Shown here piece after piece: positions 60,953 to 64,000 of a DNA stretch of 64,000 nt; the stretch's first letter is position 1; the number at the start of each line of letters is the position of its first letter. Position numbers and translations under genes: made by a program. The stretch is from positions 36,890 through 100,889 of the forward strand of contig NZ_QRUF01000009.1 in NCBI RefSeq assembly GCF_003458415.1, read 5' to 3'. Below the pieces are notes generated by a model. That model was not told where the DNA came from, made no database searches, and worked only from the letters and a program-made list of their open reading frames with translations. Source of the stretch: Collinsella sp. AF25-2LB (GTDB lineage Bacteria > Actinomycetota > Coriobacteriia > Coriobacteriales > Coriobacteriaceae).

Positions 60953-63298
60953 CTATGAACGACCCCGTAAAAACTCAAGGGACACCAATGCAATGTCATC
61001 GTCCAGCGCCGATTCGGTAAATCGGTCAAGCTCGCCCAAGACCTTGCCGCAAATGCCCGATACGCCCTCACCCGAGACAGAGAGCAGAAGGTCGCGCAAG
61101 CGCTGCTCGCCAAAGAACGCTCCGGTGCGGTCGCGGGCCTCAATCGTTCCATCCGTATACATGAAGAGCATGTCGCCGGGGGCAAACGTAAACACGCCTG
61201 TCTCGTACACCATGCTCTCAAAGGCACCGATTACGCCCGATTGGCATCCAAGCAGCTCAACCTCTCCCCCACGGGCCTCGCCGCCACCCAGCGGCATCGA
61301 CTCTGGCCTGATGACCATGGTCGGAGGATGGCCCGCCGAACAATACGTTGCGCGTCCGGCTTTAAGGTCAATCTTGGCGATAAAGGCCGTCACGAACGCC
61401 TCGACCCTCGAAAAGCCCATGAGCATGCTGTTAAGGGAGCGTGCCATGCGGGCCGGTCCAGCGCCCTCCCAGGCATATGCCGTCAGGGCCGTCTTGACGA
61501 GCGCGGACATCGATGCGGCCTCAATGCCTTTGCCAGACACATCACCCAGAATCATGACGGCGCAGTCGTCGGGAAGACGAATGAGCGTATAGAAATCGCC
61601 TCCGACCAACGCCGAATTCGTGGCCGACAGGTACACCGAATCGGTTGCGATACCCGGAACATCCCCCAGGGAATTTCTCATGCCGATCTGGAGCGTCTGA
61701 GCGATATGGCGCTCCTCGCGCTTTTGAGATTCGCCTTCGTAGATCAGTTCAAAGTCATGCGCCAAGTGCACCAAGTAGTCATATTCAAGGTCATCAATCG
61801 GCTCTTGGCTACCATCACGAAGCAGCAGCGCGCGCGTCGTCGGGCTCTTCGCAACAGAAGCAGGAACAATCGCGTCGTTACTGTGCTTGCCATCGCCCTC
61901 AGAGCGCGGGTGCCCCGCCTCGATGCCGGAGTCGACGTAGAGACCTTGACAAGGCAGACCATGCGCCCTAAGCCAGCCTCCCATAGGCATCGATTCGTCA
62001 ACGCGAGTTATACGGACGTGTTTAAGGTCCTCGGCACTCGTACCCCCCAAAACAGATGCCTCAAAGCCATCAGGGCCAGCCCCCAGACGTGCCGCTGGCG
62101 CCGTCGTGGAAAAGAAAAGCTTCTCGGGATCGTCCGGCAAAGCAACGCGACTGCCGCCTTCAAAATCTATGACGTAGGAATCCAGACTGGCGTCATACTC
62201 AACAGGGCAAAAATGGCAGTTGAGCATATTGCAGATCTCGGACGATACCGCCTGGGTAGCCGCGACGGAATCGTCTAGAAAGGTAAACAACTCATCACGT
62301 AAGACATTGAGCGAGCGGCCAAGCTCGGCCGTGCGACGAGAGCGAAGACTCGATGCCATGCCGACCAGTTGGATAGACAAGTAATCGCAAATGACCTCGA
62401 GTACATTAACGTCATAGGCGAGCGGTGCCTGGGGGCGTTTCCAACCAACTTCCAGCACGCCAAGGATCTGCGTACCGTAAAAAACGGGAAGACAGATCTC
62501 GCTGCGGTACGGAGGCATATCCTGCACGCGCAACAGGTGCTTAGAACGATTGTCCAAGTCCATGAACATACCGGAGGCGGCCTTATCGCCCTCAAGGTCC
62601 TGTTGAATCGACAAGCGACAGGCACGCGACTCACGAAGAACATACGTCGGAATGCCAGCGCCATACGGCAAAAACTCAGGCAGGTAGCTGTCGTACAGCT
62701 CCTTGGAAACACCGCGAAGTTTAAAACCGCCGCTCTCAGAAAAATAGATAGCGGCACCCGAAGCATCGAGCGTTCCTACAAGCTGGTTCAAAACAGTATC
62801 AAGCAGGCTGGGTAACTCATCGGAGCCCACAGTGCTCATAATGACCGAGAGCGTGCCAGAGAGACGCTTGTTCGCCACTCTAAGCTCCGATAACGCACGC
62901 TTGAGTTGACGGTCGTGAGAATACTGTTCTTCGATGCTATGGAGCGCCACCAGGACACGTGGCGCGCGGCGCCCAAAGATGCGTGGAGGCGTCACGGAGC
63001 CCGCACGAACCAAGACGGGGATAAAAGAGCCGTCACTCAGCTTGAGCATCAGTTCGTTCTCGGAGCCATCGGTTTCAAATGGCAGACGATGTTCCGTCGC
63101 ACGTTCAAAAGCGGACGAGTACAGGACGTCTTTAACATCTCCACCGATGACGTCGGCGCGTTCCTCGCACATCAAACCAAGTAAGCGATTATTCACATGC
63201 AGAATTGTTCCGTCGAGCTCGCAGATGATGACAGCATCGCTCGTGATCTCGACTAGTTGGGCAACGTCTGCCCACTCGTTGCGTTCAAGCGTTTCCAT
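60953..63298 (-). CDS. PAS-GAF-PP2C (SpoIIE/RsbU-type) phosphatase
   Basis: A 781-residue signalling phosphatase. A PAS domain is at about 12-120 (ITSDAVIICELDGTILHVNN), a coiled linker near 130-150, a GAF-like sensor at about 165-330 (LLDTVLNQLVGTLDASGAAIY), a second sensor-like region to about 520, and a PP2C-type phosphatase at 550-781 with LVGGDFYTLIRL, MILGDVSGKGIEA and LDDDIALVSLEF metal ligands. It would dephosphorylate a STAS protein; the adjacent STAS-HATPase fusion is the obvious target. ATG 63298 has GGTGGGG upstream. There are no transmembrane helices. Confidence 0.87.
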   Translation of the reverse strand: METLERNEWADVAQLVEITSDAVIICELDGTILHVNNRLLGLMCEERADVIGGDVKDVLYSSAFERATEHRLPFETDGSENELMLKLSDGSFIPVLVRAGSVTPPRIFGRRAPRVLVALHSIEEQYSHDRQLKRALSELRVANKRLSGTLSVIMSTVGSDELPSLLDTVLNQLVGTLDASGAAIYFSESGGFKLRGVSKELYDSYLPEFLPYGAGIPTYVLRESRACRLSIQQDLEGDKAASGMFMDLDNRSKHLLRVQDMPPYRSEICLPVFYGTQILGVLEVGWKRPQAPLAYDVNVLEVICDYLSIQLVGMASSLRSRRTAELGRSLNVLRDELFTFLDDSVAATQAVSSEICNMLNCHFCPVEYDASLDSYVIDFEGGSRVALPDDPEKLFFSTTAPAARLGAGPDGFEASVLGGTSAEDLKHVRITRVDESMPMGGWLRAHGLPCQGLYVDSGIEAGHPRSEGDGKHSNDAIVPASVAKSPTTRALLLRDGSQEPIDDLEYDYLVHLAHDFELIYEGESQKREERHIAQTLQIGMRNSLGDVPGIATDSVYLSATNSALVGGDFYTLIRLPDDCAVMILGDVSGKGIEAASMSALVKTALTAYAWEGAGPARMARSLNSMLMGFSRVEAFVTAFIAKIDLKAGRATYCSAGHPPTMVIRPESMPLGGGEARGGEVELLGCQSGVIGAFESMVYETGVFTFAPGDMLFMYTDGTIEARDRTGAFFGEQRLRDLLLSVSGEGVSGICGKVLGELDRFTESALDDDIALVSLEFLRGRS

Positions 63299-63324
63299 CG
63301 TGGACCCCACCGTCTATCGGTAAC

Positions 63325-63345
63325 AAAAAAGCCTCCGAAGAGGCT
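63325..63345 (-). terminator. Intrinsic terminator after tRNA-Leu
   Basis: AGCCTC-TTCG-GAGGCT followed by TTTTTT on the minus strand, 12 bases after the tRNA and just before the phosphatase leader. Confidence 0.9.
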
Positions 63346-63357
63346 TCTCAAATGCGA

Positions 63358-63447
63358 TGGTGTCGGAGGCGGGACTTGAACCCGCATGACCAAAAAGCGG
63401 TCACTAGCACCTCAAGCTAGCGCGTCTGCCAATTCCGCCACTCCGAC
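63358..63447 (-). tRNA. tRNA-Leu (GAG)
   Basis: A 90-base class II tRNA with a long variable arm (GTGACCGCTTTTTGGTCAT), acceptor GTCGGAG with CTCCGAC, anticodon GAG in CTTGAGGTG, and encoded CCA. Confidence 0.95.
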
Positions 63448-63591
63448 ATGCTATGTTGTTGATTCACGGTTCGTTTTGTTGGACCCGCGCGTTCAACGAG
63501 GAAGATAATAACCTATGATTCGAGAACTGTGCAAGCACTTTTTTCAAAAAAGTTTACGAATTTGTAAATGAGCAGGTAGATCCGTATGTCC
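63448..63591. other. Leader region of tRNA-Leu
   Basis: No gene. AT-rich sequence at 63500-63570 probably holds the tRNA promoter; nothing else is recognised. Confidence 0.4.
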
Positions 63592-63716
63592 GGCCCCGAA
63601 TCGGTGTTGCCTCCCGGCGCGTCCTCGGGCATGAGCGATATTTTGCTGCGCACTTCGTGCTGCAAAATATCGCTCCCCCTGCGGAATGCGCCGGGAGGCA
63701 ACACCGATTCGGGGCC
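63592..63716. repeat. Structured intergenic repeat, family C copy 2
   Basis: A 29-bp perfect outer stem (starting GGCCCCGAATCGGTG, 63592-63620, with 63688-63716), internal loop GTCCTCGGGCAT opposite CCCCTGCGGAAT, and an inner 14-bp perfect stem GAGCGATATTTTGC/GCAAAATATCGCTC (63633-63675). The loop words match the hairpin at 53899-53982. Confidence 0.8.
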
Positions 63717-63806
63717 TGCAAATACGTACTTCAGGCACAGTTCTCAAACATGTTCTGAGGGCTGATATAAATTTAGTGGCTCGGCCTTGCCGAGCCCTTA
63801 TATAAG

Positions 63807-63832
63807 GAGGCCGGAGCTAAAGCTCCGGCCTC
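63807..63832. terminator. Perfect 26-base palindromic hairpin
   Basis: GAGGCCGGAGCT-AA-AGCTCCGGCCTC. No gene is visible on either side within the window, so it may terminate a gene beyond the right edge or belong to a mobile element. Confidence 0.6.
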
Positions 63833-63961
63833 ACTCAATTTCTTATTAGATAAAGTGAGCGATCGAGGAATCGCACTCCCCTGCCGAGTTACCGCAGGGC
63901 CCGCCCTGGCGTTACTTTTCAGAACATCCCGCAGGACGCAAGAAACCCCCGCCGCACGAAG

Positions 63962-64000
63962 TGAACTGCCTCCCATTTCTTGGACACAAGAAATGGGAGG
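63962..64000. mobile_element. Possible IS end at the window edge (partial)
   Basis: TGAACTGCCTCCCATTTCTT followed by GGACA resembles the terminal inverted repeat of IS3-family (IS150-like) elements. It continues into CAAGAAATGGGAGG, the reverse complement of its own inner part, forming a 14-bp hairpin that runs to the last base. The rest is outside the window. Confidence 0.4.

Noticed and set aside
61241..62278. 345-codon frame opposite the PP2C phosphatase
   Set aside because: Shadow frame; composition and position mirror the real gene.
1..64000. CRISPR array or rRNA operon
   Set aside because: No regularly spaced repeats and no rRNA-like sequence were seen anywhere in the window.

Overview
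The window looks like chromosome of a high-GC, fermentative, strictly anaerobic actinobacterium of the Coriobacteriia, most likely Collinsella or a close relative. This is inference from content, not from a search. The evidence is GC-rich third codon positions, an acetylase-branch diaminopimelate pathway with a Firmicutes-like LysA, oxygen-sensitive class III ribonucleotide reductase (nrdD/nrdG), L-lactate dehydrogenase, a DUF3793-flavodoxin pair, MetY, and no respiratory genes. There are no rRNA genes and no CRISPR array.

Layout. 1-3.9 kb is a lysine/peptidoglycan operon (lysA-dapA in one reading frame, dapB, dapH). 4.1-11 kb, on the minus strand, holds an NA37 nucleoid-associated protein, a DUF2974 hydrolase, ldh, a DapL/AlaC-like aminotransferase and glutamine-dependent NAD synthase. 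11-14.2 kb is accessory: a DUF4160 pair and two uncharacterised low-complexity proteins. 14.4-19.1 kb has ettA, an sdpR-sdpI pair, tcdA and tatD. 19.1-19.3 kb is a MITE-like element. 19.4-22.7 kb has a sugar kinase, two HAD phosphatases and deoC. 22.9-26.5 kb is an apparent integrated-element remnant (ClpP-like protease, VirD4-like ATPase, one unknown) between direct repeats of the 3' end of pgi. 26.5-32.8 kb has pgi, an alcohol-dehydrogenase-like fragment, a LexA-boxed Y-family polymerase with a YolD-like partner, a copper-type HMA protein and DUF3793-flavodoxin. 32.9-36 kb is a polar amino-acid ABC importer. 36-42 kb carries endonuclease IV, oxidoreductases and small or secreted proteins. 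42.5-51.6 kb has metY with a Cys-containing leader ORF, a LysR regulator, rnhA, an acylphosphatase, a Fur-family regulator, a UreE-like/SlyD-like pair and two peptidases. 51.6-53.2 kb is a folE-HD-folB folate operon, then nrdG and nrdD. 57-64 kb has six tRNA genes, a GH13 alpha-glucosidase, and a partner-switching pair (a STAS-HATPase fusion and a PAS-GAF-PP2C phosphatase).

The most distinctive signal is a set of intergenic inverted-repeat families (A-D below). In families A and B, copies keep their conserved core or flanks while the paired arms change in compensating ways. That is the pattern expected of structured RNA or of hairpin-type mobile elements. Other candidates for a second look are the integrated element at pgi, the MITE-like element, the lysA-dapA continuous frame, the metY leader peptide and the STAS-HATPase fusion.
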